From NCBI RefSeq assembly GCF_900169145.1, contig NZ_FXZD01000001.1, positions 62,001 through 126,000 of the forward strand: a stretch of 64,000 nucleotides of DNA. The letters run 5' to 3'. The DNA comes from Brevibacterium antiquum CNRZ 918. GTDB lineage: Bacteria; Actinomycetota; Actinomycetes; Actinomycetales; Brevibacteriaceae. Below are positions 1-8,550 of the stretch, piece after piece (the first letter of the stretch is position 1; each line of letters starts with the position of its first letter). The notes under the pieces were generated by a model. The model saw only the letters and a list, made by a program, of their open reading frames with translations. It was not told the origin of the DNA and ran no database searches. Made by a program: the position numbers and the translations under genes.

Positions 1-1903
1 GCTGTCCGGGGTCCCGTGTGCGTCGATGGCGCAGGATGAGTCTCCACAGAGCGGGTATCGCTGCGAGCAGCAGGAGCACAAGCACGATGAGGCTCGCCCA
101 CAGGTACGTACCGAGATTCGCACCAGCTGGTTCTCCAGCCGCTGCCGTCTCAGTACTGGGGCTCTCGGACTCCGCTGCTTCGGACTCCTTGGAGCCGTCT
201 GTGGGCTCCTCTGACGGAGACGAGGTCTCTGTGGAATCCTCCTCGGAGTTCTCTGTGGTGCTGCCGCTGGCCACCGTCCATTTGGGCGGGTCGCCGGCGG
301 GACCGCCTGGAGTGGGCTCGAAGCGGACCCATCCGGCTCCCTCGAAGTACAATTCCGGCCACGCATGCGAATCCTGCATGCTGACCTCGAAGCCCCCGCC
401 GGCCTCGGTGCCTTCGCCGAAGCCGACACCGATGCGTGCCGGAATTCCCATCGTTCGGGCCATGATGGTCATCGCCGATGAGAACTGAACGCAGTATCCC
501 TTCTTGTCGACGAGGAAGTCGGAGATCGCATCTCCGCTGGCTCTTTCGGGAGCATCCAGCGAATATTCGAAGTCGCCTCCGCGGAAATAGGCCTGGAGCA
601 GGACGGCGGCTTCCCATTGGTTGTCTGCGTCCGCTGTGATCTTCTCAGCGGTCTCCTTGACGCTGCCCGGCAGGCTGTCCGGGACTTCGAGTTCCGTCTC
701 GAAATCGCTGGAGTTCACGGGTGTTGCGTTCTGCAGATCGTTGACGTCAGGGTTGATGGAGAGATAATCCATCGAGTAGTCCTGCCCACCGGACTTCTCA
801 CCATTGCCGACGACTGTCAGCGATTTCTCGTCATAGATCCAGCGCCGGTTTAAACCGGTCGGCTGCTGTGGGGCGTACGGGGTGGGAAGATACTGCTGAT
901 CGAATTCGTCAGTGATTGTGACGTCGATGCGCTCTTCACTGTAGTTCTTCTCCCGTGGGAGTCCCTCTGGCCAGGGCAAGCCCTCGTTTGCGATGGCGAA
1001 GGGATCGAGGGGGAAAGGGGTCGGTGCCCAGGACTGGCCGTCAAAGGAGCTGATTGAGGTCAGCCTGATCGGCTGTCCTTTGGACTCTGTCGTGGTGTAG
1101 TCGAAGATGGTCGAATCGTCACGGTCACCGAGATCGGCACGTAGGTCGAGGAACGGGTTCGTCACGGTGAGGTCGCCCTTGTCGCTCGACGCCCGATCAG
1201 GCAGGGTCGGAACCTCCGGCAGCAGCACGGGAACTCCGATGCCGATTGCGACAGCCACAGCTCCGGCCACGGTTGCGGTCAGGCCGCCGCGCCACTTCGC
1301 TGCGGGTAAGTATGGGCTGAGCATGAGTAGGAGGAAGGCCGCCAAGATGGCGACGACGTGCCACCACTGGACTTGGGTGGGGGCGAAGAAGACCGGGATC
1401 ATCCACAGCACCAGGAGCAGAACACCACTGACTTTGGGGGCTCTGAGGTCGGAGACGAGTCCGTCGATGAGGATGGTGATCAGGGTGAACGCGATCGTCA
1501 GCATCGTGGTGAAGCCAGGAGTGCTGGCTGCTGGGGGAGTGGTGGCGTACAGATCGCTGACTCCCGAGGACAGCAGATCGATCACGGTGGTGAATGAACT
1601 GCCGGTGGGCACGACACCGAGAACAAGCGTGCTCGGTGCACACAGTACGAGGACTGTGATCAGGCCCACGATGCATTGTGCGATGACAGCAGCTCCGGTG
1701 GCTCGAAGGACCGGGACGCTGCGGAAGATTGCGCCGACGACGACGATCAGGAGGATCGAGATGAGGACAGAGGGAAGCCATGCGAAGTCGGAGAACACGG
1801 CGGAGAGCCCGATTGCGGCCAAAATCATGGCCACGAACACGGCACAGGCCTCGAGCCAAGCCGAGGGATGCCTGTCGGGGCTCTCAGTTGTGTCGGGGCT
1901 CAT
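1..1903 (-). CDS. Transglutaminase-like membrane protein (TgpA/DUF3488 type), partial at left edge
   Basis: About 634 residues are visible; the 3' end lies outside the window. The N-terminal third is a string of hydrophobic helices. It is followed by a large extracytoplasmic part and a transglutaminase-core domain with Cys471 (GYCVQFSSA) and His513 (DSHAWPELYF), ending in FEPTPGG. After a Ser/Glu-rich linker another membrane helix (around TYLWASLIVLVLLLL) leads to a basic cytoplasmic tail. The ATG at 1903 overlaps the stop of the DUF58 gene (ATGA), so the two are translationally coupled. MoxR-DUF58-transglutaminase operons are widespread in actinobacteria, but their substrate is unknown. The cysteine-protease or transglutaminase fold is well supported; the physiological role is not. 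Confidence 0.85.
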   Translation of the reverse strand, partial: MSPDTTESPDRHPSAWLEACAVFVAMILAAIGLSAVFSDFAWLPSVLISILLIVVVGAIFRSVPVLRATGAAVIAQCIVGLITVLVLCAPSTLVLGVVPTGSSFTTVIDLLSSGVSDLYATTPPAASTPGFTTMLTIAFTLITILIDGLVSDLRAPKVSGVLLLVLWMIPVFFAPTQVQWWHVVAILAAFLLLMLSPYLPAAKWRGGLTATVAGAVAVAIGIGVPVLLPEVPTLPDRASSDKGDLTVTNPFLDLRADLGDRDDSTIFDYTTTESKGQPIRLTSISSFDGQSWAPTPFPLDPFAIANEGLPWPEGLPREKNYSEERIDVTITDEFDQQYLPTPYAPQQPTGLNRRWIYDEKSLTVVGNGEKSGGQDYSMDYLSINPDVNDLQNATPVNSSDFETELEVPDSLPGSVKETAEKITADADNQWEAAVLLQAYFRGGDFEYSLDAPERASGDAISDFLVDKKGYCVQFSSAMTIMARTMGIPARIGVGFGEGTEAGGGFEVSMQDSHAWPELYFEGAGWVRFEPTPGGPAGDPPKWTVASGSTTENSEEDSTETSSPSEEPTDGSKESEAAESESPSTETAAAGEPAGANLGTYLWASLIVLVLLLLAAIPALWRLILRHRRTRDPGQ

Positions 1904-3048
1904 CGCTTCACCCGCTTCGAATCGAATGCGGTCCATGATTCGGGCAGATCCTCGCTCAGTCCCACCATCGTCAGATCATTGATGTCGTCGAGGCTGCGCA
2001 CGGTGACCGGAACGCGCCGGGAGAATTGTGCTGCCAGCTCTTGTCCTCGACCGTCATCAACGGCGCAGATAACTATGTGGTTGGGGTTGTCATGGGAAGG
2101 CAGTTGCACTTTGCCGGCCTCGACGAGGGCGGTGAGCAATCGCAGTCTGTCGATATCGCGCTGTCCTTTGAACCTGATCTGATGGCCGGGGGCGACGACG
2201 AAGACCTCATAGTCAGCACGCAGAAAAGCCGTCCCGGCGGCAGCCGCTGCGGCCAGGAGGAATTCGATTTCGAGGGAATCCGGGTGGCCGTCCTCTCCCT
2301 TGAGATCGACGACGATGAGTGCGTAGCGCGTCTCCTCGTCAGCTTCGTGACGGACCATGAGCTCACCAGACTTCGCGGTGCTCGGCCAGTGGACGTGTCT
2401 GAGATCGTCTCCGGGCACGTACTCGCGCGTGTGGAAGTCCCGAGCAGTGTGGCCGGCGCGCACCTTGCCGTCATCCAGACGGGCCGGTCTGATCGCCGAG
2501 TCGGAGGGAATCCGTGCGGGAAGGATCGGCACTGAGACAGCCACAGGATATCCGGCGACGACCTTTTTCTTCCTCGTCACCAGGCCGAAGGGACCCGAAA
2601 CAGTGATCAGCACGGTTTCAACTCCGCTGAGACCACGACGATTGGGTGTAAAGGATGTCAAGACGGTCTGAGAGGCACCGTGAGTCAGGGGAGGAACTTG
2701 CCCGACCGTGGAATCGCCGAAGCCCTCAGCTGCCACGAAGCTGATGGTCGAGGACGGGAGGGCCAGACGCCCGGTGTTAGTCACCAGGGCCTCGACCTGG
2801 ACCTCTTTTCCCTCGTGCGCCAGCGGGTAGCGGTCTCTGGACTGAGGCAGTGCCACCGTGGGCAGTCCCGTCCGCAGCGTGATCGAAACACGGCGGGTGC
2901 CCCAGGTGATCAGCAGCGCCGAGAGGAGGACCAGCGCCAGAAGCAGAATCCCAGCAGGCAGCAGCCCGGGGAGCGCGAACCGATACGCGGTGATGATCAG
3001 TGCGACTCCGGCGAGGATGAAGATGATTCCCGAGGTGCTCAGACGCAT
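1900..3048 (-). CDS. DUF58 domain-containing membrane-anchored protein
   Basis: 382 residues. Two N-terminal hydrophobic segments (within residues 5-50) anchor the protein. The C-terminal half has the DUF58 signature: an ARDFHTREYVPGDDLRHVHW block followed by AKSGELMVRHEADEE, in a fold related to von Willebrand factor A domains. It sits between moxR (4 bp upstream) and the transglutaminase gene (ATGA overlap). DUF58 proteins are the usual partners of MoxR ATPases, which are thought to remodel or load them. No catalytic function is assignable from sequence. Confidence 0.85.
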   Translation of the reverse strand: MRLSTSGIIFILAGVALIITAYRFALPGLLPAGILLLALVLLSALLITWGTRRVSITLRTGLPTVALPQSRDRYPLAHEGKEVQVEALVTNTGRLALPSSTISFVAAEGFGDSTVGQVPPLTHGASQTVLTSFTPNRRGLSGVETVLITVSGPFGLVTRKKKVVAGYPVAVSVPILPARIPSDSAIRPARLDDGKVRAGHTARDFHTREYVPGDDLRHVHWPSTAKSGELMVRHEADEETRYALIVVDLKGEDGHPDSLEIEFLLAAAAAAGTAFLRADYEVFVVAPGHQIRFKGQRDIDRLRLLTALVEAGKVQLPSHDNPNHIVICAVDDGRGQELAAQFSRRVPVTVRSLDDINDLTMVGLSEDLPESWTAFDSKRVKR

Positions 3049-3052
3049 GTGG

Positions 3053-4042
3053 TCACTGAACCGTCGAGATGGGCACTCGGGCCAGGAGCCGGCCGATCAG
3101 CTCGGCTGCCAGCTCGGAATCGTCGCCATCGCGCGGGATGATCCGGTGAGCCAGGATGTAGGGGGCCAGCGCCTGAATGTCGTCCGGTGTCACAAAGGTC
3201 CGGCCCGAGAGAGCGGCGCGAGCCTTGGCCGCTCGGAGAAGGTGAACACCACCTCTGGGCGAGCATCCGAGAAGGATGGCCTCGTCATTGCGGCTGGCGT
3301 GGAGGATGGAGACGATGTATTCGCGCAGCTGCCTGGTTGCGCTGACATGTCGGATGATTCCCCGGGCCTGGTTGATCTGCTCGAGGCTGGTCACCGGAGT
3401 CGCGCTGGAGAGCGGATCGTGCTCGATCTGGTTGTCGAGGAGGTCGATCTCGTCAGCAGTGTTGGGGTAGCCCAGGGAGATGCGAGTCATGAAGCGGTCC
3501 CGCTGCGCTTCGGGAAGTGCGTAAGTACCTTCCATGTCGATCGGGTTCTGAGTGGCGACGACGATGAAAGGCGAGGGCATCTGGTAGGTCTCGCCGTCAA
3601 TGGTGGCCTGCCCTTCGGCCATGCACTCAAGCATTGCGGACTGAGTTTTGGGGGAGGCGCGGTTGATCTCGTCGGCGATGACGATATTGGCGAATACCGG
3701 GCCTTGCCGGAACTCGAAGTGTCGGGTCTCCTGATTGAACAGGTTCACACCGACAACGTCGGTCGGCAGCAGGTCGGGAGTGAACTGGATGCGCCTGACC
3801 GAACCATCGACGACCTTCCCCATGGCTCGTGCCAACAGAGTCTTCCCGACTCCGGGCACGTCCTCGAGGAGGACATGGCCTCCGCCCAGGAGTGCTACCA
3901 AGGACAGTCCGACAGCTTCGTCCTTGCCTTCGAGGACGGCGTTCATCGCCGTGCGTGCCCGTGAGGTCAGTTGCTGCACCCATTCGATGTGCTCGGCACC
4001 GATCACGGAATTGGTCTGAGTACCTTCTTGGCTGATCGACAT
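3053..4042 (-). CDS. MoxR family AAA+ ATPase
   Basis: 329 residues from the ATG at 4042 (MSISQEGTQTN), which has an AGGGGA ribosome-binding site about 10 bases upstream; an in-frame ATG at 4078 would add 12 residues without a clear site. Walker A is at residues 60-68 (EDVPGVGKT) and Walker B at about 122-128 (IADEINR). The ASPKTQSAMLECMAEGQ segment and a C-terminal lid domain follow. MoxR ATPases act as chaperone-like remodelers for VWA-type partners; the downstream DUF58 protein is the likely client. The gene is first in the operon and diverges from mraZ across a 550-bp region rich in MraZ-like boxes. Confidence 0.92.
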   Translation of the reverse strand: MSISQEGTQTNSVIGAEHIEWVQQLTSRARTAMNAVLEGKDEAVGLSLVALLGGGHVLLEDVPGVGKTLLARAMGKVVDGSVRRIQFTPDLLPTDVVGVNLFNQETRHFEFRQGPVFANIVIADEINRASPKTQSAMLECMAEGQATIDGETYQMPSPFIVVATQNPIDMEGTYALPEAQRDRFMTRISLGYPNTADEIDLLDNQIEHDPLSSATPVTSLEQINQARGIIRHVSATRQLREYIVSILHASRNDEAILLGCSPRGGVHLLRAAKARAALSGRTFVTPDDIQALAPYILAHRIIPRDGDDSELAAELIGRLLARVPISTVQ

Positions 4043-4233
4043 GATCCCATTGTCCCCTATCCCGTGTCCTGCATCCACATGGACGCCGCTCGGCCTTTCG
4101 AACAGTCACCGTCCGATCTCTCTGGTGATGCTTTAGCCGGCGACTGAGCCTGGTGTTTCTGCCACGGTGCCGGTGGCTGCGGGGCTGCGCAGCTGTCTCC
4201 CTGCCCGGCTGAATTGGGCGCCTCCACATCGTT

Positions 4234-4304
4234 CCCCACTTTCCTCCCCACATCGCCCCCCCCCACTTTCCTCCCCACTTTCCTCCACCGGAGGCCCCCA
4301 CTTT
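4234..4304 (-). repeat. Array of AAAGTGGGG repeats, candidate MraZ boxes
   Basis: Read on the minus strand, AAAGTGGGG occurs at 4296-4304, 4273-4281, 4261-4269 and 4234-4242. Degenerate copies (GTGGAGG, ATGTGGGG) start near 4283 and 4246, so cores recur every 10-15 bases. MraZ is known to bind tandem TGGG-type repeats in E. coli and AAAGTG repeats in Mycoplasma. The array lies about 190-260 bases upstream of moxR and about 290-360 upstream of mraZ. A run of nine C (4256-4264) interrupts it. That MraZ binds here is inferred. Confidence 0.55.
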
Positions 4305-4530
4305 CCTCCCCGAGTGGTCGCAAGCATCGGTCTGCCCCGGAAATTCAGGGATCTGGGCCCCCGCCTGGCTCCGCGTCGAGACTGCAGCGACGGTCGGGAA
4401 GCGCTTGAAAAGGGCCTCAGCGCACCACTTGCGACTCGCCGATCACAAATTTTCCCCACTTTCCTCCACCTGTCTGACCTGGGGTTTTATGGGTCGAATA
4501 GGTCTTTGGGTAGTGGGCCACTAGATTGGG

Positions 4531-4545
4531 TGGAGGGAAGTGGAG
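4531..4545 (+). promoter_or_regulatory. mraZ-proximal MraZ-like box
   Basis: TGGAGGGAAGTGGAG lies about 50 bases before the mraZ ATG, preceded by TGGG motifs at 4480, 4490, 4507, 4514 and 4527. This placement and sequence fit the autoregulatory MraZ operator seen upstream of mraZ in many bacteria. The same GGA(G)GAAAGTGG pattern forms the upstream array. Confidence 0.5.
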
Positions 4546-4595
4546 TACTGTGGTTGCTATCGGAGCCAATTGGGTTTCGAAAGGGGTGAGACGAC

Positions 4596-5027
4596 ATGTT
4601 CTTGGGCACTCATTTGCAGAAGCTCGACGACAAAGGTCGGCTCATCCTGCCCGCAAAGTTCCGGGAGGAGCTTTCGCCCGGTCTCGTATTGACCCGTGGA
4701 CAGGAGAACTGCCTCACCCTGTTCCCCACCACGGAATTCGAAGCCGAGCACGAGCGAATCCAGAACGCGCCGAAGACGAATAAGGAAGCTCGCGATTACC
4801 AGCGTGTGTTCCTGTCGGCGGCCTTTGCAGATCAGCCGGACAAACAGGGACGCATCACGGTCCCGAACATATTGCGGCAGTACGCATCACTGACACGGGA
4901 AGTTGCAGTGATCGGCATGGGCAACCGTGTCGAGATCTGGGATTCACCGACATGGGATAACTACCTGGTCGGCGCTCAGCAGACATTCGCTGAACGTGAG
5001 AACGAGGTGATCCCTGGAGTGATCTGA
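4596..5027 (+). CDS. mraZ: Transcriptional regulator MraZ
   Basis: 143 residues, the usual family length. It has two SpoVT/AbrB-like MraZ repeats, each with the DxxGR core: DDKGRLILPAKFR (11-23) and DKQGRITVPNILRQ (82-95). GGGGTGAG precedes the ATG. MraZ is the first gene of dcw clusters and binds repeats in its own promoter to control the cluster. The tandem TGGG/AAAGTGG repeats upstream fit autoregulation. Confidence 0.96.
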   Translation: MFLGTHLQKLDDKGRLILPAKFREELSPGLVLTRGQENCLTLFPTTEFEAEHERIQNAPKTNKEARDYQRVFLSAAFADQPDKQGRITVPNILRQYASLTREVAVIGMGNRVEIWDSPTWDNYLVGAQQTFAERENEVIPGVI

Positions 5028-5193
5028 TTCTGCTCGGGTTTGATCCTTGCCCGCCGTGTTCGAGTTTCGGGGAACTTCCCCGTTTCCGAAGCTCGGCAGT
5101 CCTGACACACTTCCCCGGTGCCAGGGCGGCGGCGGACAAGGTTCTGGCTCCAGCAGTTCACCCCCACGACCACCATCCACGAAGGACTCACCT

Positions 5194-6156
5194 ATGAACG
5201 ATCAGCATGTACCGGTGCTCCTGGAGCGCGTGGTCGAGCTCATCGGGGTCGGGGTCCAAGCTGCCAGAGACAATGGTCACTCACCGATCGTCGTGGACGG
5301 AACCCTGGGGATGGGCGGGCACTCGGAAGCCATCCTCACAGCCTTCCCTGATGTCCACCTCATCGGAGTCGATCGCGATACCCAGGCCATCGACATCGCT
5401 GCGAAGCGACTCGCGCCCTTCTCTGACCGCATCGACATCGTCCATGCCGTCGACGACGAGATCCCAGAGATCCTTGATGACCTCGGCGTCGATCACATCA
5501 GTGCCGTTCTCCTCGACCTCGGGGTATCGTCCCTGCAGCTCGACGAGGACGAACGAGGATTCTCCTACTCCCGTGAGGCGCCCCTGGACATGAGAATGGA
5601 CCGAACCCAGCCCCTGACCGCCGCCGAGGTGTTGGCCACCTACCCCGAAGCTGAACTTCGCCGCATCCTCCGTGAGTACGGCGAAGAGAAGATGGCGGGT
5701 CGGATCGCAAAGATCATCGTCACCGACCGTGAGACTGCCCCCTGGGAGACTTCCCAGCAGCTCGCAGCGATGCTGGGACGGGTTCTCCCTCAGACGAAGA
5801 AGAAGTCTCATCCCGCGAAGCGAACGTTCCAAGCCCTGCGCATCGAAGTCAACGACGAACTCGGTGTGCTGCGGACTGCTCTCCCTGAGGCATTGAAGGC
5901 ACTGCACATCGGGGGAGTTGCGGTCATCGAGTCGTACCAGTCCCTCGAGGACACGATCGTGAAGAAGATCTTCCGCTCCGCGACCACCACCTCGGCGCCG
6001 CCAGACATGCCGGTCGTTCCCGAAGAGCTCCAACCATGGTTGTCCGAAATCATTCGGGGTGCCGAACTGGCCGACAGCGACGAAGCAGACAGGAACCCTC
6101 GCGCCAAGAGCGTGCGATTGCGTGCAGTACAGAAGATCAGGGAGAAACAATCGTGA
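5194..6156 (+). CDS. rsmH: 16S rRNA (cytosine(1402)-N(4))-methyltransferase
   Basis: 320 residues from the ATG at 5194, with GAAGGA seven bases upstream; the frame is open further upstream, but that extension is low-complexity and lacks a start signal. The N-terminal HVPVLLERVVE motif and the SAM-binding segment VDGTLGMGGHSEAIL (34-48) are typical of RsmH/MraW. Later come LDLGVSSLQLDEDERGFSY and the KSHPAKRTFQALRIEVN signature. It methylates N4 of C1402 in the ribosomal P site. Its last four bases overlap the GTG start of the FtsL-like gene. The 166-base gap after mraZ contains a small palindrome (GGGGAACTTCCCC, 5069-5081). Confidence 0.95.
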   Translation: MNDQHVPVLLERVVELIGVGVQAARDNGHSPIVVDGTLGMGGHSEAILTAFPDVHLIGVDRDTQAIDIAAKRLAPFSDRIDIVHAVDDEIPEILDDLGVDHISAVLLDLGVSSLQLDEDERGFSYSREAPLDMRMDRTQPLTAAEVLATYPEAELRRILREYGEEKMAGRIAKIIVTDRETAPWETSQQLAAMLGRVLPQTKKKSHPAKRTFQALRIEVNDELGVLRTALPEALKALHIGGVAVIESYQSLEDTIVKKIFRSATTTSAPPDMPVVPEELQPWLSEIIRGAELADSDEADRNPRAKSVRLRAVQKIREKQS

Positions 6157-6719
6157 GGAACGCGCAAGCGGCCGTCCGCCAATCCCGTGTCACTGAACGG
6201 ACGCGGCGTCTCGAAGAGCACGTCAGTCAGCCAACACCGCCGCGGCTCATGCTCCTCAAATTCGAGCTGCCGAAAGCCAGGGTCCCGTTCTCAATGCTGT
6301 GCGTGGCGATCCTCGTCGCCACTTTGGTCGCAGTGCTGCTGCTCAACATCTTCATCTCCCACACCTCGTATCAGATCGACCAGCTGAATTCTGAGAAGGA
6401 ACAGCTGGCCGAGCAGAAGGATCGACTGGTCGAAGACAATTCGTACCGCGAATCTCCGCAGAACATCTCGATCGCGGCCGAAGAGCTCGGACTGGTCCGC
6501 GACTCCTCGCCCGAATTCCTCGATGCGAAGACCGGGAAGATCATCGATGCGCCGCCGATCGACGTCAGCGGAGAAAAGAAGCCGACAGTTGTCCCCGGCC
6601 CGCGTGCCAATACCCGCGAAGACCTCCGTCCCAATCTACGATCGGATGAGAAGCTGCCTGTAGTCGGTGGCAGTCCCAGCAAGGACATCGCGTCACCGGC
6701 TCAGGACGCTCCGAAATAG
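6153..6719 (+). CDS. ftsL: FtsL-like septum formation protein
   Basis: 188 residues from the GTG at 6153, which overlaps the rsmH stop (GTGA) and has GGGAG about eight bases before it. A basic cytoplasmic N-terminus is followed by one membrane helix (about 46-69) and a short leucine-zipper-like coiled coil (DQLNSEKEQLAEQKDRL). A Pro/Asp-rich tail follows. Position between rsmH and ftsI and this topology identify it as the FtsL-type divisome protein that works with FtsQ and DivIC-like proteins to activate FtsW/FtsI. Sequence conservation in this family is low, so the call rests on context and topology. Confidence 0.85.
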   Translation: MRNAQAAVRQSRVTERTRRLEEHVSQPTPPRLMLLKFELPKARVPFSMLCVAILVATLVAVLLLNIFISHTSYQIDQLNSEKEQLAEQKDRLVEDNSYRESPQNISIAAEELGLVRDSSPEFLDAKTGKIIDAPPIDVSGEKKPTVVPGPRANTREDLRPNLRSDEKLPVVGGSPSKDIASPAQDAPK

Positions 6720-6768
6720 GGCGAGTCCGACAGCCGTTCGCCGACAAGCAAGGACCAAGGACAGTGCA

Positions 6769-8550
6769 ATGGGCCCACGAGCCACTCGGGTGAAGAAAAA
6801 AGGCAGACGAGGCAAACCCAACCTTCGTCTGCGGATGGGACTGATTGCGGTTCTGTCCATCCTGGTTCTTCTCGTCACCTCCGGGCGCCTGGTCTCGATC
6901 CAGGGAATGGATTCGATGAAACTGGCCGAGAAGGCACTGTCCAACCGGCTCGTCACCAAGACCCTGCCTGCCGCGCGAGGTCAGATCCTGGCCTCCGACG
7001 GCACGGTCCTCGCCGACAGCGTCTCCCGGTACCAGGTCGTCGTAGACCAGCAGAACGTGGCCCAGTACAAGATCGACGGAGAACTTGTCGGGGCCTGGGG
7101 AGCCGCAGAAGCCCTGGCCGAACCTCTCGACACCGACCCCGGACTGCTGTATCCGAAACTTGTCGGCGACAAACGCTGGAACCCCGTTGCCAAGGGGCTG
7201 ACCTCCGAGACCTGGCGTGCGGTAAAGGAGCTCAACATCCTCGGCGTGTCCGCTGAGGAATATGCAGTGCGCTCCTATCCCTCAGGTGCAGTGGCCGGGA
7301 ACCTGGTGGGGTTCCTCAGCTCCGACGGCCAACCTCAGGCGGGCCTGGAACTGGCCTACAACGAGCAGCTGAGTGGGCGCGATGGTCAACAGCAGTACGA
7401 ACGCGGTGCTCGCGGTGAGATCATCCCGCTCGGCGACAACAACACGCGAAATGCGGTCGATGGCAAGGGGCTGCAGACAACGATCGACCCGGCACTGCAG
7501 TACTACGCCCAGCAGGCGATCGAGGAACAGCGGAAGAAGCACGAGGCTGAATCAGCCTCGATCGTCATCAAAGACATCAAGACCGGTGAGATTCTCACCG
7601 CAGCAGATGCACCCAGCGTCGATCCCAACTCACCCGGCAAAGTCGACGGACCTGACCGAGGATCGCGCATCTTCACCGACGTCTTCGAACCCGGCTCGAC
7701 TGCCAAGATGGTCACGGCCGCAGCTCTGCTCGACCAGGGTCTAGTCACCCCCGAACAGGAGTTCACCGTCCCGGACAAGTGGAAGGCCCCCAACGAAGAG
7801 GAGTTCCGGGACTCGCACCCGCACCCTGATGAGAAGCTCACCTTCGCGGGAATCCTTGCCGAATCCTCGAACACCGGCACCATCCTGGCCGGAAACGCGC
7901 TCAGCGAAGCACAGCGCTACAGCTACATGAAGAAGTTCGGCTTCGGATCGACAACGGGCATCGGATTCCCTGCCGAGACCGCTGGCATCCTCCACCCATA
8001 CAAGGAGTGGGACGGCCGGACCAAGTACACGGTGATGTTCGGTCAGGGAGTGGCCGCGAACGCCCTCCAGACCACCGATGTCATCGCAACCATCGCCAAT
8101 GGCGGAGTGCATGTCCCCTCGACACTCATCGATGGAACCGTCTCGCCGTCGGGGAAGACGATCCCGAACCCGGCAGGCGAGACCGATCGGGTCATCAGCA
8201 AGAAGGCCGCCGACCAGACCCTGGCCATGCTCGAAGGCGTCGTCGCGGAGGGCACCGGCAAATCGGCGCAAGTCTCCGGCTACAGGGTGGCGGGAAAGAC
8301 GGGAACCGCGCAGGCTCCGGCTGCAGAAGGCGGCGGCTACGACGGCTACACCGCCTCATTCGTCGGTGTCCTTCCCGCCGAGGACCCACAGATCGCGATC
8401 TCTGTGACGTTGCAGCGGCCCCGAAACGGCTATTACGGTGGAAGCGCCGCCGCCCCGGTATTCTCCGATGTCGCCGGTTTCACCATGCGCCACCTCAAGA
8501 TCCCACCGTCGACCGCGGATCCCCAGCTACCTGCTCGAGAATGGAAATAA
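6769..8550 (+). CDS. ftsI: Septal peptidoglycan transpeptidase (class B PBP, FtsI/PBP3)
   Basis: 593 residues from the ATG at 6769, with AAGGA seven bases upstream. A basic tail and single membrane helix (about 24-42) are followed by the PBP dimerisation domain (RGQILASDGTVLADS) and the transpeptidase domain. Catalytic motifs are Ser310 in STAK, SSN at 366-368 and KTG at 510-512. No PASTA domains are present. It crosslinks septal peptidoglycan with FtsW as the partner glycosyltransferase. Its stop overlaps the murE ATG by one base (TAATG). Confidence 0.95.
   Translation: MGPRATRVKKKGRRGKPNLRLRMGLIAVLSILVLLVTSGRLVSIQGMDSMKLAEKALSNRLVTKTLPAARGQILASDGTVLADSVSRYQVVVDQQNVAQYKIDGELVGAWGAAEALAEPLDTDPGLLYPKLVGDKRWNPVAKGLTSETWRAVKELNILGVSAEEYAVRSYPSGAVAGNLVGFLSSDGQPQAGLELAYNEQLSGRDGQQQYERGARGEIIPLGDNNTRNAVDGKGLQTTIDPALQYYAQQAIEEQRKKHEAESASIVIKDIKTGEILTAADAPSVDPNSPGKVDGPDRGSRIFTDVFEPGSTAKMVTAAALLDQGLVTPEQEFTVPDKWKAPNEEEFRDSHPHPDEKLTFAGILAESSNTGTILAGNALSEAQRYSYMKKFGFGSTTGIGFPAETAGILHPYKEWDGRTKYTVMFGQGVAANALQTTDVIATIANGGVHVPSTLIDGTVSPSGKTIPNPAGETDRVISKKAADQTLAMLEGVVAEGTGKSAQVSGYRVAGKTGTAQAPAAEGGGYDGYTASFVGVLPAEDPQIAISVTLQRPRNGYYGGSAAAPVFSDVAGFTMRHLKIPPSTADPQLPAREWK

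Larger units (their letters stand above)
4043..4595. promoter_or_regulatory. Divergent control region between moxR and mraZ
   Basis: 553 bases with no convincing gene. The open frames in it have no ribosome-binding site and no recognisable protein. It must hold the promoters of the leftward moxR operon and the rightward mraZ-dcw operon. It contains a dense repeat array (4222-4310), a lone copy at 4454-4462, and a series of TGGG motifs from 4480 to 4545 on the plus strand next to mraZ. I could not place the -35/-10 hexamers with confidence. Confidence 0.6.

Noticed and set aside
4234..4304. Repeat array considered as a CRISPR
   Set aside because: Units are 9-14 bases with spacers of only a few bases, no cas genes and no long conserved repeat.
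4167..4589. Open frames across the moxR-mraZ gap
   Set aside because: Translation is low-complexity (PTFLPTF/SSPLSS) because it runs through the repeat array; no ribosome-binding site.
5047..5193. N-terminal extension of rsmH
   Set aside because: Ser/Pro/Gly-rich with no ribosome-binding site; GAAGGA precedes the ATG at 5194.
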